Virus record (IMG/VR): IMGVR_UViG_3300047392_000113
Coordinates: 119,152-170,832 of that record
Length of the DNA: 51,681 nucleotides
Source: a virus
Direction: 5' to 3' (one strand)
The notes under the pieces were generated by a model. The model worked only from the letters and a program-made list of their open reading frames with translations, searched no databases and was not told the DNA's origin. A program made the translations under genes and the position numbers. Shown in pieces: positions 44,734 to 51,681 of the stretch (position 1 is its first letter; each line of letters starts with the position of its first letter).

Positions 44734-44966
44734 AGTATTACACAATTGCATTTCCAGGAGAATTCGGACAGCATGTCGTTGAGACTTGGAGTGAGAAACA
44801 AATTTTAGACTCGTACTATCCTTACTGGTGTGGTATGATGGTTCAGAACGTTGCTGCGCCAGACCTAGATCCAAAGCGTTGCATTGATGATTGGTGCGCA
44901 GTGCACTGGGCAGTAGAAACAGATCAATGGGGAAATAAGAATGTTCAACCTAGTCAAGAAGCCTGA
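44730..44966 (+). CDS. Small Trp/Cys-rich protein
   Basis: The protein is 78 aa (Y-Y-P-Y-W-C-G-M-M and D-D-W-C-A-V-H-W). ATG 44730 overlaps the upstream stop. Ends 26 bp inside the next gene. Unknown. Confidence 0.65.
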   Translation: MKYYTIAFPGEFGQHVVETWSEKQILDSYYPYWCGMMVQNVAAPDLDPKRCIDDWCAVHWAVETDQWGNKNVQPSQEA

Positions 44967-45216
44967 TGTAGTCCAAGAACGTGCTCGTCTGCTAGAGCAG
45001 ATGGATCTGGAAGAACTAATGGTCTATATGATTCGTTATGGTAAGCCAAGAGTCAGTTATCTGGATGGTGGTTGGTACTGTAAGGTCGAGATGAATACCA
45101 ACACAAAGGGTACGCAGTTTGATGTGGCAAGTGAGTTTAATCAACCAACTCCACTCCATGCTGCACGTATGTGTAATGAGCGCATTGAAAATGCAATGAA
45201 AGCATTGGGTGTATGA
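44941..45216 (+). CDS. Small protein of unknown function
   Basis: The protein is 91 aa; an N-terminal helix is followed by short strands (V-S-Y-L-D-G-G-W-Y-C-K-V). Overlaps the GGQ gene by 4 bp. Not recognised. Confidence 0.65.
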   Translation: MFNLVKKPDVVQERARLLEQMDLEELMVYMIRYGKPRVSYLDGGWYCKVEMNTNTKGTQFDVASEFNQPTPLHAARMCNERIENAMKALGV

Positions 45217-45587
45217 AAGTAACCGAAGATCAGTTTAGATACGAATGGTTCAGTGGAACTGGTGGCGGTGGACAACATCGTAACAAGCACCAGAACTGCT
45301 GCCGTTGTATCCATGAGCCAACTGGAATTGTAGCCACTGGACAGACCAGTCGCAGTCGTGATGAGAACAAGCAGAATGCTTACATTAACTGCTTGTCCCG
45401 TGTTCGTGCACACTTTCACAAGGATAAAGAACGATTCTTGGCTGGTAGTGAACGAATCCGTACCTACCATGAGCCAGACAATCGAGTAACAGACCATGCA
45501 TCTGGAATGCAAGATACCTATACTAACGTAATCGTTAAGGGTAATGTGGATCAGATGATCGAAGCAAGAGCAAAGGTAACAAGATGA
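45213..45587 (+). CDS. Release-factor-like GGQ domain protein
   Basis: The protein is 124 aa. G-G-G-G-Q-H-R-N-K near residues 17-25 carries the GGQ motif that triggers peptidyl-tRNA hydrolysis; then H-E-P-T-G-I and R-S-R-D-E-N-K-Q-N-A as in class I release factors. The C-terminus keeps S-E-R-I-R-T-Y-H and R-V-T-D-H of RF1/RF2. Codon-recognition domains are absent, so it may be a codon-independent rescue or release factor, possibly paired with the ArfA-like peptide at 10867. Confidence 0.85.
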   Translation: MKVTEDQFRYEWFSGTGGGGQHRNKHQNCCRCIHEPTGIVATGQTSRSRDENKQNAYINCLSRVRAHFHKDKERFLAGSERIRTYHEPDNRVTDHASGMQDTYTNVIVKGNVDQMIEARAKVTR

Positions 45588-45895
45588 CCAATGAAGAACT
45601 AATCAAATTCCTACAGGATCGAATCGAACATCTGGATGAGATGCTAGTGCAGTCCATGGAGATGAATCGTAAGCTAATGGAAAGACTCGGAGATCGTCCG
45701 ATTACATCACTACCTTATCCTCTTCCACAACCAGTTACTGTGCCGTTTCCATATGATCCATCGACTCCGTATGGTCCAATTGCAAAAAACTGCGCCAAGT
45801 GTGGTCTTAAGCTAGAAGGTGTAATGGGTTACGTTTGTACACAACCACAGTGTCCAACTGGACTGGGAGGAGCATGGTGTGGAACACAGACCTAA
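45584..45895 (+). CDS. Coiled-coil plus zinc-ribbon small protein
   Basis: The protein is 103 aa. Helical N-terminus (1-40), Pro-rich linker (P-Y-P-L-P-Q-P), then C-A-K-C near 70 and C-T-Q-P-Q-C near 85. Overlaps both neighbours. Unknown function. Confidence 0.65.
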   Translation: MTNEELIKFLQDRIEHLDEMLVQSMEMNRKLMERLGDRPITSLPYPLPQPVTVPFPYDPSTPYGPIAKNCAKCGLKLEGVMGYVCTQPQCPTGLGGAWCGTQT

Positions 45896-46049
45896 TTTAC
45901 CAGAGTGGATCGACCAGATCGATGAGGGTGGCTATCGAGAAGTTAGTCTGGTGACTCCAGAGTTCTTGGAGCAACAAGCAAAGTATCAAGCACTCTGGGA
46001 TAAGTTAAAAACCGAGTGGGACAATTGGAAACCAATAAAGGATTTATAA
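45879..46049 (+). CDS. Small protein of unknown function (GTG start)
   Basis: The protein is 56 aa. GGGAGG lies 8 nt before GTG 45879. Acidic with P-E-W-I-D-Q-I-D-E-G-G and three Trp. Its stop overlaps the next ATG (TAATG), supporting the frame. Confidence 0.6.
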   Translation: MEHRPNLPEWIDQIDEGGYREVSLVTPEFLEQQAKYQALWDKLKTEWDNWKPIKDL

Positions 46050-46576
46050 TGAGTTTAGAATCACATGCGCTAACAGAATTCCGTGCAGCTGGCTGGATGG
46101 ACGAGAACGGTAAGTTTAACGATGATATGCAAGAATTGCTTTGTAAGCAACTCATGGAGTTATTGAACCTATTTGCAGCGCATGGTCACTCTGGTACGAC
46201 TGCTCCTTATGCACTACGTTTATTCGATCGTCTTGCAAAGTTCGAACCACTAGTCCCACTAACTGGTGAAGACTGGGAGTGGGTTGATCATGGGCATACT
46301 AAACAAAACAAGCGTTGCTCCACTGTGTTTAAAGATCCAGACGGTAATGTTTACGATATCGATGGTCGAGTGTTTTGGGAGTGGCAGTCTCGTCCATTGG
46401 ATAGTGACGAAGCAGGATATCCAGGAAATCGAGTCTACAAGTCTTACTACACCAACAGTGGTTCACGTGTACCTGTGACCTTTCCTTACACTAAACCCCA
46501 GAAACCCGAATACGTGTATCGATACTCGGATGCCCATCCACCTGCACCACCACAAACCGAAAGGGGATTGCTATGA
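46049..46576 (+). CDS. Conserved-looking phage protein of unknown function
   Basis: The protein is 175 aa. Helical first third, then W-E-W-V-D-H-G near 75, a strand-rich middle (V-F-K-D-P-D-G-N-V-Y-D-I-D-G) and a Pro-rich end. Not recognised. Confidence 0.7.
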   Translation: MSLESHALTEFRAAGWMDENGKFNDDMQELLCKQLMELLNLFAAHGHSGTTAPYALRLFDRLAKFEPLVPLTGEDWEWVDHGHTKQNKRCSTVFKDPDGNVYDIDGRVFWEWQSRPLDSDEAGYPGNRVYKSYYTNSGSRVPVTFPYTKPQKPEYVYRYSDAHPPAPPQTERGLL

Positions 46577-46878
46577 TGGACTATCATGAAGCCATTCGAG
46601 AGATGCACAAGGGCAGGGTGGTCAAATACGTTGGAACAGTTAACGGTAATGTAATGACTGATCGGGGCTGGAGTTGGTGTATGTGCCGTGGTTGTATATT
46701 TCCATATAACGGTGAGCCACTTTGGAATATGGGCGGTCGTATGGTTTATGATCCAGACTTCCGATATGTGCTAACTGGAGAAACAGTTGATCCCCGTGCA
46801 TGGCGACCAGAAGATAGAGATCGCAAAGAGATTAAAAGCCGACTTGGATACTCTAGAATAGGATTAGGTAACGTATGA
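46573..46878 (+). CDS. Small Trp/Cys-rich phage protein
   Basis: The protein is 101 aa. H-E-A-I-R-E-M-H-K-G-R-V-V near the start and W-S-W-C-M-C-R-G-C pattern in the middle are typical of small phage proteins of unknown role. Overlaps both neighbours by 4 bp. Confidence 0.65.
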   Translation: MMDYHEAIREMHKGRVVKYVGTVNGNVMTDRGWSWCMCRGCIFPYNGEPLWNMGGRMVYDPDFRYVLTGETVDPRAWRPEDRDRKEIKSRLGYSRIGLGNV

Positions 46879-47219
46879 TGCAATATAATCAATACAGAAT
46901 TGCAAAGCGAGACGGTGAGATCATCCAACAAACCCGTACCGTTACATCCACTACTAAAAACAAGTGGTACAAGCCATGGTTATTTACCGTTCAACGTGAG
47001 TACAGTGAGTGGGTGGATCTACCAATTGTAGAGTTATACACATTCCGTGTAGGAGATCGAGTACAGGTACTACAGACTGCTGGATTCCATCGTGGAGCAA
47101 TGGGAGAAATAGTCTTTATCGAACCAATGGGCAAGTGCTGGGTGATCCGAGATAACTCTGGTTCACCAGTCTACTACCATCCTGAAGAACTAACCTTAAT
47201 CTGGAGACGACCAAAATGA
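46875..47219 (+). CDS. KOW/SH3-like small protein
   Basis: The protein is 114 aa. The C-terminal half (F-R-V-G-D-R-V-Q-V-L then G-A-M-G-E-I-V-F-I) has a KOW-type strand pattern seen in ribosome- and RNA-binding proteins. The role is inference. Confidence 0.6.
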   Translation: MMQYNQYRIAKRDGEIIQQTRTVTSTTKNKWYKPWLFTVQREYSEWVDLPIVELYTFRVGDRVQVLQTAGFHRGAMGEIVFIEPMGKCWVIRDNSGSPVYYHPEELTLIWRRPK

Positions 47220-47563
47220 AAACAATTATTGCAGGTGGTCGCACCATTACTGATTACGATCTAGTGTGTCGTGCTGTACAGGACAGTGGTTTCACTATTA
47301 CTGAAGTTGTCTCTGGGTTAGCTCCAGGAGTAGATACCCTAGCCATAGATTGGGCTGAAGAACATAATATTCCAAGGATAGGGTTTCCAGCTGATTGGAA
47401 CACCCATGGTCGTGCAGCTGGTCCAATTCGTAACAGACAAATGGCTGAGTACGGAGATGCTCTAATAGCTATCTGGGATGGAGAATCCCGTGGTACAAAG
47501 AATATGATCGAAGAAGCAACCAAACGAGGACTAAAAGTCTACGTGCACCGTACAGATGTATGA
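47216..47563 (+). CDS. DUF2493 / SLOG-fold protein (YspA-like)
   Basis: The protein is 115 aa. I-I-A-G-G-R at the start, V-V-S-G-L-A-P-G-V-D near 30, F-P-A-D-W near 57 and A-I-W-D-G-E-S-R-G-T near 87 are the family landmarks (Rossmann-like SLOG). Predicted nucleotide or nucleotide-derived-ligand binding; related proteins are linked to phage-host conflict. Overlaps both neighbours. Confidence 0.88.
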   Translation: MKTIIAGGRTITDYDLVCRAVQDSGFTITEVVSGLAPGVDTLAIDWAEEHNIPRIGFPADWNTHGRAAGPIRNRQMAEYGDALIAIWDGESRGTKNMIEEATKRGLKVYVHRTDV

Positions 47564-47676
47564 ATAAGTGGGAGATCGTCCTAATAACCTATGATAGTCT
47601 GCTGTTCTTGGCGTGTCTGGTAGTCTGGTGGCGTCTATTTAGGCGTGGCTCTCGTAGTCGGCTAAATAAGGACTAA
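47560..47676 (+). CDS. Small single-pass membrane peptide
   Basis: The frame encodes 38 aa. One hydrophobic helix (L-L-F-L-A-C-L-V-V-W-W) then a very basic tail (R-L-F-R-R-G-S-R-S-R). ATGA overlap with the SLOG gene. Confidence 0.55.
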   Translation: MNKWEIVLITYDSLLFLACLVVWWRLFRRGSRSRLNKD

Positions 47677-47697
47677 TCGTGGTTATGAAGATAAAAC

Positions 47698-47985
47698 ATG
47701 GCGTATAAAGAAAAAGAATGTGCTAAGTGTGGCACGAAACACACCAAGCGTGGTCTGTACTGTTCCCGCTCTTGTGGCAATAGTCGTCCTATGCCAGAAT
47801 ACCAGAAGCAAACTATGTCCGAAGTCAAGCGTGAATGGGCTCACACGACTGATGCTGGTGAAGAATCCCGTTGGCGTATCAATAACTACACTGAGGAAGA
47901 ACTGCCCACTCCCATTAAAGATATGTCCACCATCGAGTCCAATCAGTTTGTGGAAGATGGTGACCTCTGGACTAAGTGCGATTAG
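47698..47985 (+). CDS. Zinc-finger small protein
   Basis: The protein is 95 aa. C-A-K-C near residue 8 and C-S-R-S-C near 22 form a zinc finger; acidic C-terminus. CTAAATA at 47662 upstream may be a late-type promoter. Unknown function. Confidence 0.65.
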   Translation: MAYKEKECAKCGTKHTKRGLYCSRSCGNSRPMPEYQKQTMSEVKREWAHTTDAGEESRWRINNYTEEELPTPIKDMSTIESNQFVEDGDLWTKCD

Positions 47986-48090
47986 TGCACCAGTATGTGC
48001 GACACCTATGTCCGAATCTGTGCGGGACTATGTGCGAAACTTTGTGCGCTACGTGTGTGAGCCTAGGTGCGTGGCGTGTGCAATATTGCA
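47986..48090. repeat. Degenerate 12-13-nt repeats with TGTGCG core
   Basis: GTGCG-type words recur at roughly 11-13-bp intervals between 47990 and 48075 (ATGTGCGACAC, CTGTGCGGGAC, ATGTGCGAAAC, TTGTGCGCTAC). No confident gene; two tiny frames (from 47995 and 48008) run through the repeats. Could be an operator array next to the promoter at 48099. Confidence 0.4.
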
Positions 48091-48098
48091 AAAAAGAC

Positions 48099-48127
48099 TT
48101 GACTTGGACTTGACTTTGGTGTAGAAT
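48099..48127 (+). promoter_or_regulatory. Sigma70-type promoter
   Basis: TTGACT (48099-48104), 17-bp spacer, TAGAAT (48122-48127). A second TTGACT sits at 48110 but is too close. Confidence 0.8.
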
Positions 48128-48140
48128 AACGGAGTAATGG

Positions 48141-48308
48141 ATGATTATGGACAAGAGTATAGTAGTAAGAATCACCGATGAATTCCATACCGTATGGGAG
48201 TATGCCTCTGTGGACGAGGATGAGGTAATTACTATAGTCTCCGACTGGATTAGGAGTCGCCATGAGACACCCATCTATGACATCTCCATCAATCTAAATC
48301 CCCAGTAA
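48141..48308 (+). CDS. Small acidic protein of unknown function
   Basis: The protein is 55 aa. GGAG 48131-48134 supports ATG 48141. Sequence M-I-M-D-K-S-I-V-V-R then acidic D-E-D-E-V and a C-terminal Y-D-I-S-I strand. Its stop lies in the following terminator stem. Confidence 0.65.
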   Translation: MIMDKSIVVRITDEFHTVWEYASVDEDEVITIVSDWIRSRHETPIYDISINLNPQ

Positions 48309-48330
48309 GTAAGTACTCGCTTACTTTTTT
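48308..48330 (+). terminator. Terminator / GTAAG palindrome cluster
   Basis: AAGTAAG pairs with CTTACTT followed by T-run. A second palindrome GGTAAGTAAGC-GCTTACTAACC (48332-48353) follows; a close relative lies at 9573-9592. Confidence 0.7.
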
Positions 48331-48351
48331 TGGTAAGTAAGCGCTTACTAA

Positions 48352-48470
48352 CCGATTGTCGTCTTCAATCGGTTTCTCCAACCCCATTGATGAATTCAAT
48401 CGTGGGGTATCGATTGTCTCTCTCAATCGGTTCCGATAACCCCATTGAAAATAAGTTATTGTCGCCCATT
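48352..48470. repeat. Two ~59-bp direct repeats rich in hairpins
   Basis: Unit 1 (48354 on) and unit 2 (48413 on) share CGATTGTC, TCAATCGGTT and AACCCCATTGA. Within each, CGATTG pairs with CAATCG, and in unit 1 ACCCCA pairs with TGGGGT. No gene. Between a terminator and a promoter. Confidence 0.6.
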
Positions 48471-48487
48471 GCAATTTGCGGTATGAT
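48459..48487 (+). promoter_or_regulatory. Possible sigma70-type promoter
   Basis: TTGTCG (48459-48464), 17-bp spacer, TATGAT (48482-48487). Weaker than others. Confidence 0.5.
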
Positions 48488-48488
48488 A

Positions 48489-48570
48489 ATGGGTGGAGGG
48501 GCGGGAATAGATTTTTATTTGCTTCCTGCAAATTCCAGACAGGCAGGCTCCACGTCCACCCCAGTCTCGC
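48489..48570 (+). ncRNA. Possible structured small RNA
   Basis: GGGTGGA (48489-48495) pairs with TCCACCC (about 48555-48561), enclosing a perfect ATTTGC/GCAAAT hairpin. A 40-codon frame runs through but has no ribosome binding site. The remainder up to 48660 contains only CCCCAC/GTGGGT pairing and very short frames. Confidence 0.35.
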
Positions 48571-48700
48571 TTTCGAATGAACCTATTCTACTACAATGGT
48601 GGAGATAGACAACAACTACTTGGAAGACCCCACGGACTAGTAGGGAATCTGCCCAGTGGGTTTGACTCATGGTATAATCTTCTTTTTACAGGAGAAAACT

Positions 48701-48847
48701 ATGTTTGAAGTCACGGACGAGTCGGGTAATACTTTCGTTTTCGATAATTTTGAGGAAATTTCACATTTTTTCAACGAGTGTGTGTGGGCGGTCGGCGCTG
48801 AGGACGCTCAAATTTCCGTGAAATTCGCTAATCCCCTCAACGACTGA
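48701..48847 (+). CDS. Small protein of unknown function
   Basis: The protein is 48 aa. AGGAG lies 7 nt before ATG 48701; an extended -10 (TGGTATAAT ending 48678) with no clear -35 precedes it. Strand-helix pattern (F-V-F-D-N-F-E-E-I-S). The stop lies within a terminator stem. Confidence 0.6.
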   Translation: MFEVTDESGNTFVFDNFEEISHFFNECVWAVGAEDAQISVKFANPLND

Positions 48848-48855
48848 GGGTTTTT
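48834..48855 (+). terminator. Rho-independent terminator overlapping a stop codon
   Basis: CCCTCA (48834-48839) pairs with TGAGGG (48845-48850), then TTTTT. Confidence 0.85.
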
Positions 48856-48865
48856 AAAAAAGGGC

Positions 48866-48894
48866 TTGACCCTTTTGCAATTTTGCGACATAAT
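48866..48894 (+). promoter_or_regulatory. Sigma70-type promoter
   Basis: TTGACC (48866-48871), 17-bp spacer, CATAAT (48889-48894), directly after the terminator. Confidence 0.85.
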
Positions 48895-48921
48895 TCGTTA
48901 TCGTTGAATGAAAGATAAAAA

Positions 48922-49206
48922 ATGAAAATTTCTCGTCGTCTCCTCTCCTCGCTGACTTTCCGTCCCTTTACCAAAACCGACTACTACGGGTTTGCAGGCG
49001 TGTCAAGCCCAGTACCCCTAATCGCTGAAACCGATTCAATTTGCGTCATTATCGATGGCGATACCGCTGAGCTTTATCAGTTTGACGTTGATGGTACTTT
49101 TGATTGCGTTGATATTTGCGAAAATATCCGTGACTTGCCAAGCGAAACTGAAGTTGAAAATCGCATTGCTAAACTCAAGGCTGAACTAGCCCAATTGGAG
49201 GCGTAA
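48922..49206 (+). CDS. Small protein of unknown function
   Basis: The protein is 94 aa. Basic N-terminus, central I-C-V-I-I-D-G-D-T-A strands and a C-terminal coil (E-N-R-I-A-K-L-K-A-E-L-A-Q-L). Monocistronic between promoter and terminator. Its coil resembles the end of the 89-aa protein at 49292. Confidence 0.65.
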   Translation: MKISRRLLSSLTFRPFTKTDYYGFAGVSSPVPLIAETDSICVIIDGDTAELYQFDVDGTFDCVDICENIRDLPSETEVENRIAKLKAELAQLEA

Positions 49207-49213
49207 GTCAAGC

Positions 49214-49232
49214 CCCCACGAAGAGTGGGGTT
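49214..49232 (+). terminator. Weak terminator hairpin
   Basis: CCCCAC pairs with GTGGGG; only TT-ATC follows, so termination may be partial. Confidence 0.55.
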
Positions 49233-49237
49233 ATCTG

Positions 49238-49265
49238 TTGACGGATCTGTAATTTACGGTAGAAT
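49238..49265 (+). promoter_or_regulatory. Sigma70-type promoter
   Basis: TTGACG (49238-49243), 16-bp spacer, TAGAAT (49260-49265). Confidence 0.75.
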
Positions 49266-49291
49266 AGACTCATACTTTGAAAGGGTACGAT

Positions 49292-49561
49292 ATGACGAAA
49301 AGTGAAATTCTGATGGCCAAGCTAAACAAGGCTGCTGAGCTGGTTGAACGTGCCAAACGTTGCGTTGAGTACGTGCTGGAAAACGATGAATCGGGTGACG
49401 GTGAGTCAGGTGGAAAATTTATGACTCTAGCCGATAAATTGATTGACTTGACCGATGATTTAGGCTATGAAATTGTGATGCCCATGCAGGTGGAAGAGGA
49501 AGAGCGAGAGGAAGAAATTGCCATCCTAGAAGAACGACTGGCTCAATTGCGTCGTCAATAA
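49292..49561 (+). CDS. Acidic coiled-coil small protein
   Basis: The protein is 89 aa. ATG 49292 follows AAAGGG. Helical throughout, with an E-E-E-E-R-E-E-E-I segment and a leucine-rich end. Unknown. Confidence 0.65.
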   Translation: MTKSEILMAKLNKAAELVERAKRCVEYVLENDESGDGESGGKFMTLADKLIDLTDDLGYEIVMPMQVEEEEREEEIAILEERLAQLRRQ

Positions 49562-49593
49562 CCCTGCTGGCGCTGGGGTCATCCAGAAAGTGG

Positions 49594-49622
49594 TTGACGA
49601 AGTTGCAAGATTGATCCATAAT
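49594..49622 (+). promoter_or_regulatory. Sigma70-type promoter
   Basis: TTGACG (49594-49599), 17-bp spacer, CATAAT (49617-49622), 25 bp before the GP88-like gene. Confidence 0.85.
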
Positions 49623-49647
49623 AGACCTTACTGAATCGGAGAACACT

Positions 49648-50382
49648 ATGAAACTACTGAGCACTGCGAATCCTAAGGTCTTAAAGGGTCAATCCCAAGG
49701 TTACAATACCTTCATCCTCCACCTGTCTCCAGCCAATGTATCTGGCTACGAAACCTGTGCCAAGCGCACTGCTGGATGTACTGCTGCTTGCTTGAACACT
49801 GCTGGCCATGGTGGTATGTTCAAGAAGGGAGAGACGACTAACGTGGTGCAAGAAGCACGTAAGACTCGCACTCGAGCATTCTTCGAGAATCGTAGTGTGT
49901 TCTTCGAGCAGCTGGTGCGTGAGATCAAGAATGCTATCAAGCTGTCGGCTAAGCAAGGGATGATCCCAGTCTTCCGTCTGAATGGCACTAGCGACTTGGC
50001 TTGGGAGAAGTACGAAGTCGTCGAAGGCAAAAACATCTTTCAACTGTTCCCTGAGGTACAATTCTATGACTACACTAAAATCCTTGGTCGCAAAGTTGCG
50101 CACATCCCTAACTATCACCTTACATTCTCCGCTGCTGACGGCAATGATGCGGATGTTCTGAAAGCCATCCAGCAAGGGATGAATGTGGCTACTGTGTTCG
50201 GTCTCAAGAAGACAGAGCCAATGCCTGAGTCGTACAATGGTCGAGTGGTGTTCAATGGAGACGAGAGTGACCTGCGATTCTTGGACCCACGTGGTGTGGT
50301 CGTTGGACTCTACGCTAAGGGTCGAGCCAAGAAGGATACATCTGGATTCGTCAAGATGATTCCAATAACCCCTGTAGTCTGA
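49648..50382 (+). CDS. GP88-like phage protein
   Basis: The protein is 244 aa. A K-L-L-S-T-A-N-P-K start, Y-N-T-F-I-L-H-L-S-P near 24, cysteines in T-C-A-K-R-T-A-G-C-T-A-A-C (near 36-48) and a later E-A-R-K-T-R-T-R match what I recall of the phage gene-product-88 family. Four clustered Cys suggest a metal site. Biochemical role unknown. Confidence 0.7.
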   Translation: MKLLSTANPKVLKGQSQGYNTFILHLSPANVSGYETCAKRTAGCTAACLNTAGHGGMFKKGETTNVVQEARKTRTRAFFENRSVFFEQLVREIKNAIKLSAKQGMIPVFRLNGTSDLAWEKYEVVEGKNIFQLFPEVQFYDYTKILGRKVAHIPNYHLTFSAADGNDADVLKAIQQGMNVATVFGLKKTEPMPESYNGRVVFNGDESDLRFLDPRGVVVGLYAKGRAKKDTSGFVKMIPITPVV

Positions 50383-50400
50383 GGGGAATACAGATAGTTG

Positions 50401-50428
50401 TTGACTTTCTTGCAGACTGGAGTAGAAT
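50401..50428 (+). promoter_or_regulatory. Sigma70-type promoter
   Basis: TTGACT (50401-50406), 16-bp spacer, TAGAAT (50423-50428). Confidence 0.75.
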
Positions 50429-50460
50429 ATACTCTATTGATTCGATAACTAAGGATGATT

Positions 50461-51363
50461 ATGACACAAGTGACTGCTGTTTCTTTCGATGCCAAGAGTG
50501 GCAACTACATGGCTAAAGTGGGTGCCAAGACTATCAAGTCTTACTCCAAAGCCTATGTTGAACGCAAGGTCAAAGCCATGGTCGGCGACATCGAAGTGGC
50601 AGTTGCAGCAGCTGTTGAGAAGTCTAATCGATTCTCCATCGATGAGCGATTCTCCTTCGTCGAGAAACTGGTGACGATGGTTGCCACTGGTGTTCAGCCC
50701 TCTGCAGTCATTACTGGCAGTGGTGGTCTTGGCAAGACTTACACTGTCACTAAGACTCTGGAGTCCAATGGCTACAAGGACATCTCTGATCTGGCTGAAT
50801 TCCAAGTTGGCTCTGTCATTAACACTCGCAAGTGCTTTACCACTGTCAAGGGTTTCTCGACTGCCAAGGGTCTGTATCGTACCTTGTTCGAAAACCAGAA
50901 GTCGGTGATTGTGTTCGATGACTGCGATGCAGTGCTCAAGGATCCAGTGGCTCTGAACCTGCTCAAAGGTGCGTTGGACTCTTACGGCAAGCGCATCATC
51001 TCTTGGAATGCAGACATGCGTGACGAAGACTTGCCTCGTTCGTTCAACTTCGAAGGTCGAGTCATCTTCATCTCGAACATGGACCAGTCTCGTATCGACC
51101 AAGCCATCCGTAGTCGTTCGATGCTGATTGATCTCGAGATGACCCTCGACCAGAAGATTGACCGTATGGAAACCATCTCCAAGTCTGCTGAATTCCTGCC
51201 TGAGTATGACTCGAAGATCAAGCAAGATGCTCTGGCTCTGATTCGTGAAGTCAAAGATCAGTGTTCTGAGATCTCCCTCCGCACACTCATCTCTGTGGCT
51301 AAGATTCGTGCTTCGAATCCCAAAGACTTCAAGGATCTGGCCACTTACATTCTTACAAACTAA
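50461..51363 (+). CDS. AAA+ ATPase
   Basis: The protein is 300 aa. Walker A G-S-G-G-L-G-K-T near 86-93, Walker B V-I-V-F-D-D-C-D near 149-156, sensor region V-I-F-I-S-N near 198 and R-S-R-S arginine region near 213. Similar small phage AAA+ proteins with a helical N-terminus are common; partner and substrate unknown. AAGG sits 6 nt before ATG 50461 (ATG 50455 too close). Confidence 0.85.
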   Translation: MTQVTAVSFDAKSGNYMAKVGAKTIKSYSKAYVERKVKAMVGDIEVAVAAAVEKSNRFSIDERFSFVEKLVTMVATGVQPSAVITGSGGLGKTYTVTKTLESNGYKDISDLAEFQVGSVINTRKCFTTVKGFSTAKGLYRTLFENQKSVIVFDDCDAVLKDPVALNLLKGALDSYGKRIISWNADMRDEDLPRSFNFEGRVIFISNMDQSRIDQAIRSRSMLIDLEMTLDQKIDRMETISKSAEFLPEYDSKIKQDALALIREVKDQCSEISLRTLISVAKIRASNPKDFKDLATYILTN

Positions 51364-51378
51364 AGTGTTACTTTTTGG

Positions 51379-51405
51379 AAACCCTACACCTAGTAGGGTC
51401 TTCCA
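51379..51405 (+). terminator. Hairpin after the AAA+ gene
   Basis: TGGAA-CCCTAC pairs with GTAGGG-TTCCA. No T-run follows, so termination is uncertain. Confidence 0.4.
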
Positions 51406-51413
51406 GAAACTTG

Positions 51414-51442
51414 TTGACGGATCTTGCAATCTGAGCCATAAT
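51414..51442 (+). promoter_or_regulatory. Sigma70-type promoter
   Basis: TTGACG (51414-51419), 17-bp spacer, CATAAT (51437-51442). Confidence 0.85.
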
Positions 51443-51469
51443 ATAGTCATAGTTTGAAAGGAAAGTGAA

Positions 51470-51676
51470 ATGAAAAAGATGACTTACTCCGAGATGCGTA
51501 CCGCAGTGTGTGATGTGACTGAAATGAGCAATGGCTACAACAATCGTGCTCACTACACCTTGGGTGCATTTAGTGTCCTGATTGCAGACATCGCTGCAGA
51601 CCTGCCTAAGCACAAGCAAGCCGAAGTGATTCGCCAGCTGGAATCTCTCAAGGCTCGACTGGCCACTATCGAATAA
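51470..51676 (+). CDS. Small helical protein of unknown function
   Basis: The protein is 68 aa, complete at the right edge. AAAGGAAAGTGAA precedes ATG. Two helices with a K-H-K-Q-A-E-V-I-R-Q-L-E coil. Unknown. Confidence 0.65.
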   Translation: MKKMTYSEMRTAVCDVTEMSNGYNNRAHYTLGAFSVLIADIAADLPKHKQAEVIRQLESLKARLATIE

Positions 51677-51681
51677 CCCCC

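Noticed and set aside
50449-51450. 333-codon open frame on the minus strand opposite the AAA+ gene
   Set aside because: The + strand frame has Walker A/B motifs, a ribosome binding site and promoter; the antisense frame is a by-product of codon bias and has no recognisable domain.

Overview
The window is a gene-dense stretch of a large lytic, T4-type (myovirus-like) bacteriophage genome. Almost every gene is on the + strand and neighbouring genes overlap by 1-4 bases (ATGA, TAATG). It carries phage-type nucleotide metabolism (ThyX, NrdA/NrdB, dCMP deaminase, MazG-like), a T4-type RNase H, a GroES-like co-chaperonin, an Acb1-type anti-CBASS protein and 38 tRNA genes. No integrase, capsid or tail-assembly gene is visible. 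The host cannot be fixed from the sequence. The Bug/TctC-type binding protein, a family greatly expanded in Betaproteobacteria, and the metabolic gene content fit an aquatic proteobacterium; this is inference.

Layout. (1) 1-4.9 kb: end of a possible primase, thyX, nrdA, a class II aldolase-like gene, nrdB and a GIY-YIG protein. (2) 4.9-9.6 kb: membrane, coiled-coil and secreted proteins, including a nested reading frame and a Cys-repeat surface protein. (3) 9.6-18.8 kb: small early-type genes, an ArfA-like peptide, an aminotransferase with an alpha/beta hydrolase, RNase H, dCMP deaminase, a periplasmic-binding-protein homologue, a 2OG oxygenase and an IscU / IscA / ErpA-like Fe-S assembly cassette. 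(4) 18.8-26.3 kb: an RNA region with 37 tRNAs (including one with anticodon CTA) interleaved with structured non-tRNA RNAs and a few proteins. (5) 26.3-30.6 kb: virion-type proteins, including four related beta-domain proteins. (6) 30.6-32.7 kb: two promoter-driven structured RNAs followed by a TROVE/Ro60-like vWA protein. (7) 32.7-42.0 kb: an apparent metabolic operon with five 2OG-oxygenase-like proteins, an acyl-adenylating ligase, an SDR reductase, a BKACE enzyme, a CmoB-CmoA-like fusion and a MaoC-like hydratase. (8) 42-51.7 kb: many small genes under strong sigma70-type promoters, with Acb1, a polynucleotide-kinase-like P-loop protein, a GGQ release-factor-like protein, a DUF2493/SLOG protein, GP88-like and AAA+ proteins.

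Main discovery candidate: a recurrent small RNA fold seen six times. Helix 1 has the form AGGNNNN / NNNNCCT and is supported by compensatory changes. An invariant or nearly invariant CAGC in the loop can pair with GTTG just after helix 1, giving an H-type pseudoknot. Four copies sit between tRNA genes, 6-9 nt from their flanking tRNAs. Two much larger copies start about 6 nt downstream of predicted transcription starts, immediately upstream of the Ro60-like gene. One tRNA-array copy encloses a circularly permuted tRNA-like domain. Bacterial Ro60 proteins bind Y RNAs, some of which mimic tRNA, so these RNAs are good candidates for its ligands.

Genes probably cooperate in three themes: nucleotide supply; translation control (tRNAs, CTA suppressor, CmoBA-like wobble modification, ArfA-like and GGQ rescue factors); and host metabolic reprogramming (Fe-S assembly, oxygenases, CoA chemistry).
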